From Sphingomonas_L flavalba_A (GTDB taxonomy: Bacteria; Pseudomonadota; Alphaproteobacteria; Sphingomonadales; Sphingomonadaceae): 64,000 bases of DNA. The notes beneath the pieces are model-generated. The model was not told where the DNA came from and ran no database searches. It worked only from the letters and a program-made list of their open reading frames with translations. Location of the stretch: contig NZ_CP180208.1 of assembly GCF_047553045.1 (NCBI RefSeq), forward strand, positions 1,240,001 through 1,304,000, written 5' to 3'. Below, one piece after another: positions 17,038 through 25,087 of this stretch. Position 1 is the first letter of the stretch. Each line of letters opens with the position of its first letter. The translations under genes and the position numbers were made by a program.

Positions 17038-17874
17038 TCAAAAGACCCGTTCGCCGACGACGACGACATCGCCGGCGCCGATGACATGGTCGAGGTTCAC
17101 TTTCAGCTCTTCGCCGTCGTGATAGACCTTGATCCGCTTTTCGGAGCCGGACTGGGTCAGGCCGCCGCCACGGGCGATGACCTTGCGCAGCGTCATTCCC
17201 GGCTTCAGCGGGTAGGCGCCTGGCGCGTTGATCTGGCCATAGATGTAGAACAGGTCGGCCTGCGGCACGAACAGCTTGTCGCCCGCCTGGATCATCGGGT
17301 CGTCTTCCGGGCCGCCGGCCGCCAGTTTCTCGAACGGCAGCTTCAGTTCCTCACCGCTGGCGCGGCGGACGACGACGTAGTCGGCGCCGGTTTCGCGCAG
17401 TCCGCCGGCGCGCGCGATCACTTCGGACACGCGGTAGGAACGGTCGACCGGCTGCAGGCCGGGGTTGGCGATCTGGCCGAGGACGATGACGTAGCGGCTG
17501 GCGAAGCTGACCACTTCGACGTTCATGATCGGCTTGGCGTAGAAGCCGCCGGCCCGCAGCCGCTCACCGATCATCTCGCCGAAGCTGATCGGCGTCATGC
17601 CGGATGCCTTCACTTCGCCGAGAAAGGGCAGGGCGATCATTCCGTCGGTGCGGATGCGAGCGCGGGTCTTGAATTCCGGCTGACCGAGCACATCGACCTC
17701 GATCACGTCATCCGGACCAAGGATATAGCCCTTGAGAGCATCCTTTTCCTGGCTGGCGACCGCGGGCTGTTCAGCCGGCGCCGCCGCCGGAACCTGTGCA
17801 ACCGCGCCGGTCGCCCACAGGCTGGCAGCGGCAAGGAGCCAGGCGGTGGTCGTTCTCATTCTACTCATCCTCAT
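17038..17874 (-). CDS. Polysaccharide export outer-membrane protein (Wza/OPX family)
   Basis: Up to 278 residues with a signal peptide (TTTAWLLAAASLWATGAVAQ), a Poly_export domain (YILGPDDVIEVDVLGQPEF, then IRTDGMIALPFLGEVKASG) and two SLBB domains (VIVLGQIANPGLQPV; FYIYGQINAPGAYPL). It forms the outer-membrane exit of the exopolysaccharide. Three in-frame ATGs (17874, 17868, 17859) are candidates; the last has AGGA at good spacing. No lipobox cysteine is seen, so the mature protein is probably not lipidated. Confidence 0.9.
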   Translation of the reverse strand: MRMSRMRTTTAWLLAAASLWATGAVAQVPAAAPAEQPAVASQEKDALKGYILGPDDVIEVDVLGQPEFKTRARIRTDGMIALPFLGEVKASGMTPISFGEMIGERLRAGGFYAKPIMNVEVVSFASRYVIVLGQIANPGLQPVDRSYRVSEVIARAGGLRETGADYVVVRRASGEELKLPFEKLAAGGPEDDPMIQAGDKLFVPQADLFYIYGQINAPGAYPLKPGMTLRKVIARGGGLTQSGSEKRIKVYHDGEELKVNLDHVIGAGDVVVVGERVF

Positions 17875-17878
17875 ACTA

Positions 17879-19099
17879 CTAGAGACGGAGGCTTACGCCA
17901 AAGCTGACCTGACTGCCGTGATACCGCTGGAACAGCGCATCCGAATCGCGCCGCACCTGAGAAAAGTGGGTATCGAACATCAGTCTTTCATTCATGCGAT
18001 AGCGTAGCCCGACTCCTCCGGTGATAACCGTGTCATCCTGCAGCATGAGGCCCTGAACCACCGCCGGCCCGCGCAGCTTGCGGCTGCGGTGGCTGGCGTC
18101 GAAGGTCAGGGTCAGCGACTGCCCGAGCGCATAAGTACCGCCCAACGAATAAAGATCCGTTATCGTGTAGCTGACGTCGAGCAGATTGGACGCCGAAACA
18201 TCCCGCCCGGCGGACAGGGTGACCTGAAAACCGTCGGTCGGCATCAGCGTGATGTCGGCGCCATAGGATGCGCCGTTGAACCGTGGCGAGATCGGCAGCT
18301 TGGGCCGGACCCAGGTGTAGCCGAGCGAGACGGAACCGCTGATTCGCGAGCCGATGTTACGCTGGAACTCGACGCCGGCGGCATAGGTTTCGATGCCGTC
18401 GTTGACGATGCCGACGCCCGGCACCAGGAACCGGCGGTTCAGATAGGACGTGGTCGTGTAGTTGCCGTAAAGTGACAGCACGCCGAATGTCGGCCGGATA
18501 TAGCCGACATTGGCGCCGATCGTGTCGGAATTGTAGCTCTGCCGGTCGAAGAAGGCACCGCTGTTCCGCGATTCGGAATGGCTGTAGCTGGCACCGGCCT
18601 GCAGGCCGAGCGGCCCGCCGCACACCGCGCTCGCGCCCATCGTCTTGCGTGTTTCGACATTGCCGCGGCCGGTCGGGGTGAAGATGTCGGCGAAATTGCT
18701 CTGCGCGCGGGTGTAGCCGACATTAAGGTTTGGGGCGCAGCCGGCGATATCCAGATTGGCGCCGGCGTCGACGCCGATCCGCTCGCGGTTCAGGCGGTGA
18801 TTGCGCTTGTAGAAATCGTAGCCGACCGAGCCGTGAGCGTAGACCGACTGGCGGCTGACCGGCAGCACCACGTCGAAATCCAGTGACGGGGTCGCGCGGA
18901 TGTCGCTGCCATGCTGTCCGAATAGCTGCTGGGTCACCGCGTTCGTGTTGAACACGTTGGAATCATAGGTGAGGGTGGTCGCGGCCTGAATGTTGACCTG
19001 CCGTTCCACCGGCGCCTTGAGTTGCGCGAAAGCGGCGCTGCTGGTGGACAGCAGCCCGAGTGCGATGATCGAAGCCAGTCTCACAGTGCCACCCCACAT
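17879..19099 (-). CDS. Outer-membrane beta-barrel protein of the exopolysaccharide operon
   Basis: 406 residues. A signal peptide (VRLASIIALGLLSTSSAAFA) is followed by alternating amphipathic strands ending in an aromatic/hydrophobic strand, QVSFGVSLRL, as in BBP2-type barrels encoded beside Wza homologues. The conserved opening TTLTYDSNVFN is typical. The start at 19099 is chosen; a GTG at 19084 is also possible. It is the first gene of the minus-strand operon, 4 bases from the export gene. It may aid secretion or anchoring of the polymer. Confidence 0.82.
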   Translation of the reverse strand: MWGGTVRLASIIALGLLSTSSAAFAQLKAPVERQVNIQAATTLTYDSNVFNTNAVTQQLFGQHGSDIRATPSLDFDVVLPVSRQSVYAHGSVGYDFYKRNHRLNRERIGVDAGANLDIAGCAPNLNVGYTRAQSNFADIFTPTGRGNVETRKTMGASAVCGGPLGLQAGASYSHSESRNSGAFFDRQSYNSDTIGANVGYIRPTFGVLSLYGNYTTTSYLNRRFLVPGVGIVNDGIETYAAGVEFQRNIGSRISGSVSLGYTWVRPKLPISPRFNGASYGADITLMPTDGFQVTLSAGRDVSASNLLDVSYTITDLYSLGGTYALGQSLTLTFDASHRSRKLRGPAVVQGLMLQDDTVITGGVGLRYRMNERLMFDTHFSQVRRDSDALFQRYHGSQVSFGVSLRL

Positions 19100-19375
19100 A
19101 TTACGCCACAGAGGCCATCCGGCAGCCAGACGAAGGCGCCGGGCCAGCCGGTGAGCTAACCTTTTGCGGGCGAGGACACAATATCGTTGGCCTTTTGGAA
19201 ACCATGATTCCAGAATCAGCGGTTTTTTCAGGCAACACCCGCGCGCGGTCTGTCCGGTCCGCCCTGTCACCCGGATCGCACTGTTAACGCATTTTCGCGC
19301 CGTCGTGAACGCGAGGGGGCTTTGTCTTGGGCGGGGTTCGATGTTAGGCGGTCGCACCACCGGTATTGGGGGTTG
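19100..19375. promoter_or_regulatory. Divergent control region of the exopolysaccharide locus
   Basis: 276 bp between the minus-strand operon starting at 19099 and the plus-strand genes starting at 19376. It must carry promoters for both. A GGTATTGGGGG stretch provides a purine-rich ribosome-binding site for the plus-strand gene. No operator palindrome was identified. Confidence 0.5.
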
Positions 19376-19627
19376 ATGACGATGCAGACGCCGTATGACT
19401 GGATTACGATCGCGATCTTCGCGGGGCTGATCGTCATTTTCTTGCAACGGTCGGTGCCAGACGACGAACCGCAGGATTCGATCTGGAGCTACCTGCCGCC
19501 GTCGGTTGGCTGCGCGGTGGCCAATTATCTCGGCAATGAAGGTTATGACGCCTTCGCCGTTATCGTAATCGTAGCAGTTCTTGCGTACAGCTACTTCGTC
19601 CTGAAGCCGTTCGGGCGAAGGAAATAG
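19376..19627 (+). CDS. Small two-segment membrane protein beside the XrtV cluster
   Basis: 83 residues with hydrophobic segments near both ends (WITIAIFAGLIVIFLQ and AFAVIVIVAVLAYSYFVL), joined by PDDEPQDSIWSYLPPSVGCAVANYLGNEGYD. It resembles what I recall as the accessory small protein of XrtV systems, but I cannot confirm this without a search. It precedes the ORC-like ATPase by about 50 bases. The start at 19376 has a GGGGG tract upstream; 19382 is possible. Confidence 0.7.
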   Translation: MTMQTPYDWITIAIFAGLIVIFLQRSVPDDEPQDSIWSYLPPSVGCAVANYLGNEGYDAFAVIVIVAVLAYSYFVLKPFGRRK

Positions 19628-19679
19628 CACAGGCATGCGGTTGCTCCGCGTTCGGGCGGTCGGTGCCGGGGAGTAAAGA

Positions 19680-21086
19680 GTGGCAGCGTTGTTCAACTGG
19701 ATTCCTCGCCTGTTCAGTCGGCGGAAACGCACTTTCGACGGGCCGGAGCGCGTGTCTTTCCGTGCCGGCGATCACCGCCATCTGCGGATGGGGTGGAGCG
19801 CTGAAGACGCGGAGCAGCCGGCGGAAGCGCAGTTTCCGGCATTTCGCGCCACCGCGATCGACCAACTGAACACGTTGACCGACAACAACAAGCTGATGCG
19901 CGCCCGCCTTGCGCTACGCGACGTATTCACCCCGGCCCAGCCGGTGACGGAACGGACCCGCTTCGCCGGGCGACTGGGTGTCCTCGCCAAGCTGATCGAG
20001 GATCTGGAGGAACAGCGCAGCCACGTCGTCGTCTATGGCGAACGGGGCATCGGCAAGACCTCTCTGGTGCATATCCTCGCCGACGTCGCGCGGGATTCGC
20101 GTTATCAGGTCGTCTATGCGTCCTGCGGCGCCAATTCCCGTTTCGACGAGATGTTCCGCGCGATCCTGAACGAGATTCCGCAGCTTTATCTGCGCAACGT
20201 CGCGCCGACCGCGCCGGAAGCGGAAGGCGGCGCCGTGATGGCGGACCGGCTGCCAAAAGGCGTGTTTGGCCCGCGCGAGCTGAGCGAACTCTGTTCGCAG
20301 ATCGTCGGCACGCGGGTGCTGATCATCCTCGACGAATATGATCGGATTACCGACCCGGAATTCCGCCAGTCGGTCGCGGAACTGATCAAGAATCTGTCGG
20401 ACCGCGCCGCGCGCGTGCAGTTGATCCTGACCGGCGTCGCATCGAACCTGCAGGAACTGATCGGCTACATCCCCTCGATCCGCCGCAACATCGTCGGCCT
20501 GCCGATGCCACGGCTGACCGACGCGGAAGTCGACGCGCTGATCCGCATCGGCGAAAACGCCGCCGGCGTCACCTTCGAGGAGCCGGCGGTCAAGATGGTC
20601 CGGCTGCTGTCCAACGGCTCGCCCTATCTGGCGCGGCTGATCTGCCACCATTCCAGCCTGCGGGCGATGGACGAGGGGCGGTTGTCGGTCACGCTCGCCG
20701 ATGTGTGGGGCGCGCTCGACAGCATCGTCGATGAAGCGCAGAGCCGGATCTCTCCGCTCAGCAAGGCGGCGACCAAGCAGTTGCTGGAAAGCCGCGACGG
20801 CACCGCGCTTGCCGCCGTGGCCCGTGCCGCCAGCACGCCGGACGGCTGGTTCGCCGCCGAAGACGTCGGCCCGCTGATTGACGGTCGGACCGACGCCGCG
20901 ACTTTGCTTGCCGAACTGGCCGAAACCGGCGAGCTGTTCGACGTCGACGCTTCGGTCGACCCGCGCCGTTACCGCTTCCGTGACGAAGCGCTGCCGACCT
21001 ATCTGCTGATGCGGGTCGCCCGCGACCAGTTCGCCGGCAATGGTGAGCAGCAGCGGCCGGCGCGGCGGCGGGCCGGCGCCGCCTGA
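19680..21086 (+). CDS. AAA/ORC-like ATP-binding protein of the exopolysaccharide locus
   Basis: 468 residues. Walker A GERGIGKTS is at about residues 125-133, and a Walker B-like LIILDEYDRITD with an arginine-rich sensor region follows. A helical C-terminal half contains a predicted winged helix. GTG start with GGGGAG six bases upstream. The fold resembles the STAND/ORC1-Cdc6 type of P-loop ATPase. It lies between the small membrane protein and a glycosyltransferase, divergent from the XrtV operon, so a regulatory or assembly role in surface polysaccharide is likely. No direct functional evidence. Confidence 0.75.
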   Translation: MAALFNWIPRLFSRRKRTFDGPERVSFRAGDHRHLRMGWSAEDAEQPAEAQFPAFRATAIDQLNTLTDNNKLMRARLALRDVFTPAQPVTERTRFAGRLGVLAKLIEDLEEQRSHVVVYGERGIGKTSLVHILADVARDSRYQVVYASCGANSRFDEMFRAILNEIPQLYLRNVAPTAPEAEGGAVMADRLPKGVFGPRELSELCSQIVGTRVLIILDEYDRITDPEFRQSVAELIKNLSDRAARVQLILTGVASNLQELIGYIPSIRRNIVGLPMPRLTDAEVDALIRIGENAAGVTFEEPAVKMVRLLSNGSPYLARLICHHSSLRAMDEGRLSVTLADVWGALDSIVDEAQSRISPLSKAATKQLLESRDGTALAAVARAASTPDGWFAAEDVGPLIDGRTDAATLLAELAETGELFDVDASVDPRRYRFRDEALPTYLLMRVARDQFAGNGEQQRPARRRAGAA

Positions 21087-21097
21087 TCGGGGCGGCG

Positions 21098-22012
21098 ATG
21101 ACCGCTTCGATGGAGGATGGCCCGGCGCTGGTCAGCGTCGTCATCCCGCATTTCAATCAGGTGACGGCGGCGGCGCGCTGCCTCGAATCGCTGCGCGCGC
21201 AGAGCTGGCCGGCAGAGCGGACGGAAATTATCCTGGTCGACAACGGGTCGGTGCAGGACCTGGCGCCGCTCCGCGCCGCTTTCCCCGAAGTGACCTTTCT
21301 GATCGAGAGGGAAGCCGGCCCCGGTCCGGCGCGCAACCTCGGCGCACGCAGCGCGCGCGGCAGCCTGCTCGCGTTCATCGATGCCGATTGCCGCGCCCAT
21401 CCGGACTGGCTGCGGCAGGCGGTCGCGGGGCTGGCGGCGCCCGGTGCGACCGGCGTCGTCGGCGGCGATGTCCGTATTGATTTCGGCGACCCGGCCCGCC
21501 CGACCGCGCTGGAAGGTTATGAGGCGGTCTTCGCCTTTCGTCAGCGCGAATATATCGAAAAGATGCGGTTTTCCGGCACCGGCAATCTTGCCGTCATGGC
21601 GGATGTCTGGGCAAAGATCGGGCTGTTCGGCGGCATCGGCATCGCCGAGGACCGCGATTGGGGGCAGCGGGCCGCCATCGCCGGCCACCCGGCCCGCTAT
21701 GTGCCGGGGATGATCGTTTATCACCCGGCGCGCGCCGCCTTCGCCGACCTCGAATCGAAATGGCGCCGCCATATCGCCCATGACCGGGCCGGGCCGCGCG
21801 GCCGTTCGCGTCTGCGCTGGCTGGCGCTGACCGGTGCCACATTGCTCTCCGCGATCCCGCACGGCGTGCGGCTGCTCGTTTCGCCCCGCCTGCCGGGCTG
21901 GCGGGGGCGGATGGGCGGGCTGGCGGTGCTGTTCCGTATCCGCGCCTTCCGCGCACTGGAGATGCTCCGCGTCGCGGGCGGCGCCGATACCAGCGGCGAC
22001 TGGAGCCGCTGA
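21098..22012 (+). CDS. Family 2 glycosyltransferase
   Basis: 304 residues. GT-A fold signature VSVVIPHFNQ at the start, ILVDNGS, ARNLGARSARGSLLAFIDADC (metal-binding DAD) and GIAEDRDWGQRA as the acceptor-side acidic motif. It transfers a sugar from a nucleotide donor, probably to the lipid-linked exopolysaccharide repeat. It starts 11 bases after the ATPase stop, so the two are likely one operon. Confidence 0.9.
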   Translation: MTASMEDGPALVSVVIPHFNQVTAAARCLESLRAQSWPAERTEIILVDNGSVQDLAPLRAAFPEVTFLIEREAGPGPARNLGARSARGSLLAFIDADCRAHPDWLRQAVAGLAAPGATGVVGGDVRIDFGDPARPTALEGYEAVFAFRQREYIEKMRFSGTGNLAVMADVWAKIGLFGGIGIAEDRDWGQRAAIAGHPARYVPGMIVYHPARAAFADLESKWRRHIAHDRAGPRGRSRLRWLALTGATLLSAIPHGVRLLVSPRLPGWRGRMGGLAVLFRIRAFRALEMLRVAGGADTSGDWSR

Positions 22013-22020
22013 CGGTGGCG

Positions 22021-22719
22021 TTACGCTAGCACCGCCTCAACCCACTTGGGCACCAGCACGCCCGCCGGGCCGACCCGCGTTTCGTCGAACAGCGCGCTGC
22101 CCTGTGACGGTTCCAGGTTGATCTCCAGCGTCGCCGCGCCATGCATCCGCGCGGTCCGGACGAAACCGGCGGCCGGGTATACCGCGCCCGACGTGCCGAT
22201 TGACACGAACAGGTCCGCCGTCGCCAGCGCCTGTTCGATCCGCGCCATGCCGTAGGGCATCTCGCCGAAGAACACGATGTCCGGGCGCAGCGCTGCCGTA
22301 TCGCAGGCGGGGCAGGGCGGTTGTCCACCCATCGGCCCGTCCCAGCGCCGCCGCCGTCCGCAGGCCGTGCACAGCGCCGACAGCAATTCGCCGTGCATAT
22401 GGAGCATCCGCCGCGCCCCGGCCCGCTCGTGCAGGTCGTCGACATTCTGGGTGACGATCAGCAGCCCGCCCGGCCATGCCGCGTCGAGCCGCGCCAGCGC
22501 CGCATGCGCCGGGTTCGGCGTCACGTGCGCCAGCGCCGCCCGCCGCGCGTCATAGAATCGGTGGACCAGCACCGGGTCGCGCGCCAACGCCTCCGGCGTG
22601 CAGACATCCTCGACCCGGTGGCCTTCCCACAGCCCGTCCGGCCCGCGAAACGTCGCAAGGCCGCTTTCCGCGGAAATGCCGGCGCCGGTCAGCACGACGA
22701 TGTTGCGGCGATTGGTCAT
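22021..22719 (-). CDS. cobB: Sirtuin, NAD-dependent protein deacylase
   Basis: 232 residues. The sirtuin core is clear: VVLTGAGISAESGLATFRG, TQNVDDLHERAG, catalytic His in MLHMHGEL, a zinc site (CTACG and CPACD) and the VSIGTSGAVYPAAGF NAD-binding motif. It removes acyl groups from lysines using NAD. The start at 22719 (MTNRRNIVVLTGAG) matches family length; the ORF is open 12 codons further. Confidence 0.93.
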   Translation of the reverse strand: MTNRRNIVVLTGAGISAESGLATFRGPDGLWEGHRVEDVCTPEALARDPVLVHRFYDARRAALAHVTPNPAHAALARLDAAWPGGLLIVTQNVDDLHERAGARRMLHMHGELLSALCTACGRRRRWDGPMGGQPPCPACDTAALRPDIVFFGEMPYGMARIEQALATADLFVSIGTSGAVYPAAGFVRTARMHGAATLEINLEPSQGSALFDETRVGPAGVLVPKWVEAVLA

Positions 22720-22847
22720 TTGCCCGCATAGGCCAGCGATCGCCGCATAACGCAAGGCGGGCGGCGCGCATTATCGCCTGTTCCGCCCCGCGATCCTCTG
22801 CCAGAACGGCGCGGCGCGGATTGGAACGATCGAACGGGAGTTGACGG

Positions 22848-23588
22848 GTGACGGGCATCGGCATCTTGGGGGCGGCGGGCCGGATGGGCAAGGCGATCAT
22901 CGCGGTCGCGGCGGAAAAGGGTGTCGCCGTCGCCGGCGGGGTCGACCGGGGCGAGGCTATCGTCGGGCCGTATGCGGACGCCGCCGCGCTTGCCCGCGCC
23001 AGCGCGGTGCTGATCGATTTCTCGGTGCCCGCCGCGCTTGCCGGCCATCTCGACGCCGCCGTAGCCGCCGGAACGCCGATCCTGATCGGCACCACCGGTC
23101 TCGGCTCGGAGGACCATGCGCGGATCGACCGCGCCGCCGCCTCCGTCGCCGTGCTGCAATCGGCCAACACTTCGCTCGGCGTCAACCTGCTCGCCAGCCT
23201 GGTCGAACAGGCGGCCGCCCGGCTCGGCCCCGATTGGGACATCGAGGTGGTCGAGATGCATCACCGCCACAAGGTCGACGCGCCATCCGGCACCGCGCTG
23301 CTGCTCGGCGCCGCCGCGGCCAAGGGGCGCGGTGTCGCGCTCGATGCCGTCGCCAGCACCGATCGCAACGGCCGGCGGACGGAAGGCGCAATCGGCTTCG
23401 CGTCGCTGCGCGGCGGTTCGGTTGCCGGCGATCACATGGTCGTGCTGGCCGGGGAGGGGGAGCGGATCGAACTCGGCCACCGCGCCGAAAGCCGGGCGAT
23501 CTTCGCGCGCGGCGCGGTCGCGGCGGCGGAATGGCTGATCGGCCGCCCGGCCGGGCGCTACACGATGAATGATGTCCTCGGCCTGTAA
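22848..23588 (+). CDS. dapB: 4-hydroxy-tetrahydrodipicolinate reductase
   Basis: 246 residues. N-terminal nucleotide-binding motif GAAGRMG at residues 8-14, the catalytic histidine/lysine block EMHHRHKVDAPSGTALL and the C-terminal YTMNDVLGL. It reduces HTPA in the diaminopimelate/lysine pathway. GTG start with GGGAG 7 bases upstream. The nth gene begins at the base after its stop. Confidence 0.96.
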   Translation: MTGIGILGAAGRMGKAIIAVAAEKGVAVAGGVDRGEAIVGPYADAAALARASAVLIDFSVPAALAGHLDAAVAAGTPILIGTTGLGSEDHARIDRAAASVAVLQSANTSLGVNLLASLVEQAAARLGPDWDIEVVEMHHRHKVDAPSGTALLLGAAAAKGRGVALDAVASTDRNGRRTEGAIGFASLRGGSVAGDHMVVLAGEGERIELGHRAESRAIFARGAVAAAEWLIGRPAGRYTMNDVLGL

Positions 23589-24233
23589 ATGAACAAGGCC
23601 GACACGTTCGAATTCTTCCGGCGGCTGGCGGAGGCCAACCCCGCGCCCGAAACCGAGCTGCGCTGGACCAATCCCTACACCCTGCTGGTCGCGGTCGTGC
23701 TGTCGGCGCAGGCGACCGACGTCGGCGTCAACAAGGCGACACAGGCGCTGTTCGAAACCGTCGACACGCCGGACAAGATGGTCGCGCTCGGCGAAGACGG
23801 GCTGAAGCAGCACATCCGCACGATCGGCCTGTTCAATACCAAGGCAAAGAACGTGATCGCGCTCAGCGCCCTGCTGATCGCCGAACATGGCGGCGTCGTC
23901 CCCGCTGACCGTGCCTTGCTGGAACGGCTGCCCGGCGTCGGCCGCAAGACCGCCAATGTCGTGCTGAACGTCGCCTTCGCGCAGGAAACCTTCGCGGTCG
24001 ACACCCATATTTTCCGTATCGGCAACCGCACCGGCCTCGCGCCGGGAAAAACGCCGCTCGCGGTGGAGCAAAAGCTGGAGCGGCGCGTTCCGCAGCCGTT
24101 CCGGCTGGGCGCCCATCACTGGCTGATCCTGCACGGACGCTATGTCTGCAAGGCGCGGCGCCCGGAATGCTGGCGGTGTATAGTCGCCGACCTGTGCCGA
24201 TACCGGCCGAAAACGCCGGCGCCGGCTGCTTGA
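23589..24233 (+). CDS. nth: Endonuclease III, DNA glycosylase/AP lyase
   Basis: 214 residues. Helix-hairpin-helix with the catalytic lysine (LPGVGRKTANVVLN), the conserved aspartate in VDTHIFRIGNR, and a C-terminal 4Fe-4S cluster with cysteine spacing 6-2-5 (CKARRPECWRCIVADLC). It excises oxidised pyrimidines. It abuts dapB with no gap. Confidence 0.96.
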   Translation: MNKADTFEFFRRLAEANPAPETELRWTNPYTLLVAVVLSAQATDVGVNKATQALFETVDTPDKMVALGEDGLKQHIRTIGLFNTKAKNVIALSALLIAEHGGVVPADRALLERLPGVGRKTANVVLNVAFAQETFAVDTHIFRIGNRTGLAPGKTPLAVEQKLERRVPQPFRLGAHHWLILHGRYVCKARRPECWRCIVADLCRYRPKTPAPAA

Positions 24234-24244
24234 GGAGAATGACG

Positions 24245-24676
24245 ATGCGCTCATTGCTGATCGCCGCTGTCCCACTGGTCCTGCTCACCGCCTGCGCCGG
24301 CACCGCCGCCCAGCGCGCCGAACAGCGCGCCGCCGACGCGCGGGCGGCCGACCTCGACGCCGGCGGCACCCGCTATGGCGACGGCGCGACCAAGGCCGGC
24401 ACCGCGCAGGATTGCGTTCAGACGATCAACATCCGTTCGACCCGCGTCCGCGGCGACCGGGTGATCGATTTCGAGATGACGGGCGGCAAGGTGCTGCGCA
24501 ACGTCCTGCCCAACGCCTGCCCGTCGCTCGGCTTCGAACAGCGTTTCGCCTACAGGACCTCGACGGCGCAGCTCTGCTCGGTCGACATTATCACCGTGCT
24601 GCACACCCCCGGTCCCAGCCGCGGGGCAAGCTGCGGCCTCGGCCCGTTCCAGCCAATCGACCGCCCCGCCAACTAA
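24245..24676 (+). CDS. Putative lipoprotein, hypothetical
   Basis: 143 residues. A lipoprotein signal peptide with lipobox LLTAC (Cys at about residue 15) is followed by an Ala/Arg-rich stretch and a small domain with three or four cysteines (QDCVQTIN, NACPSLG, QLCSVDI, ASCGLG). I do not recognise the family. The ATG at 24245 has GAGGAG 8 bases upstream; an ATG at 24239 is too close to it. It is the last core gene before the tRNA site. Confidence 0.75.
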   Translation: MRSLLIAAVPLVLLTACAGTAAQRAEQRAADARAADLDAGGTRYGDGATKAGTAQDCVQTINIRSTRVRGDRVIDFEMTGGKVLRNVLPNACPSLGFEQRFAYRTSTAQLCSVDIITVLHTPGPSRGASCGLGPFQPIDRPAN

Positions 24677-24718
24677 CGCTGGCGGAGCCGGTATCGCTTT
24701 GCTAAGCGCCCCCCCAAC

Positions 24719-24767
<49 letters not shown>

Positions 24768-25010
24768 AGTCAAGTGGCTTTGTTGTGGGTGTAGAAAATG
24801 TCGATAGAAACCAAGGAATTGGTGGAAGTCGATAGAACTGTGAAAATCGCTCTCTTGGTCGCGGAAGCACCACGGAAGCAAACTTTAAGGAGGTTGTAGA
24901 GTAAGAACGACGGAAGTTGGCGGCCCTCGGAACCGCATGAATGACGTTGATTCGAGTAACTGGTTTCGGGATTGACCTTGGTTGATCTCGCACACTATCA
25001 AAACGACGAT
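24768..25010. other. AT-richer segment between broken and complete tRNA-Arg
   Basis: 243 bp without a credible gene and with lower GC than either flank. It includes a purine-rich TTTAAGGAGGTTGTAGAG. It separates the host tRNA fragment from the complete tRNA. It may be the outer end of the element or a scar of an earlier integration. Open frames across it are antisense translations of tRNA. Confidence 0.5.
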
Positions 25011-25087
25011 GCACCCGTAGCTCAGCTGGATAGAGCGCCACCCTCCGAAGGTGGAGGCCACACGTTCGAATCGTGTCGGGTGCGCCA
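25011..25087 (+). tRNA. tRNA-Arg, anticodon CCG, complete
   Basis: A full cloverleaf can be folded by eye: acceptor GCACCCG/CGGGTGC, D arm GCTC..GAGC, anticodon stem CCACC/GGTGG with loop CTCCGAA (anticodon CCG), T arm with GTTCGAATC, discriminator G and encoded CCA at 25085-25087. It reads CGG arginine codons, which are important in this GC-rich genome. It probably arrived with the element and replaces the broken host copy. Confidence 0.95.

Noticed and set aside
19100..19732. Extension of the outer-membrane barrel gene up to 19732
   Set aside because: It would overlap the small membrane protein gene and place a signal peptide in the middle of the protein.
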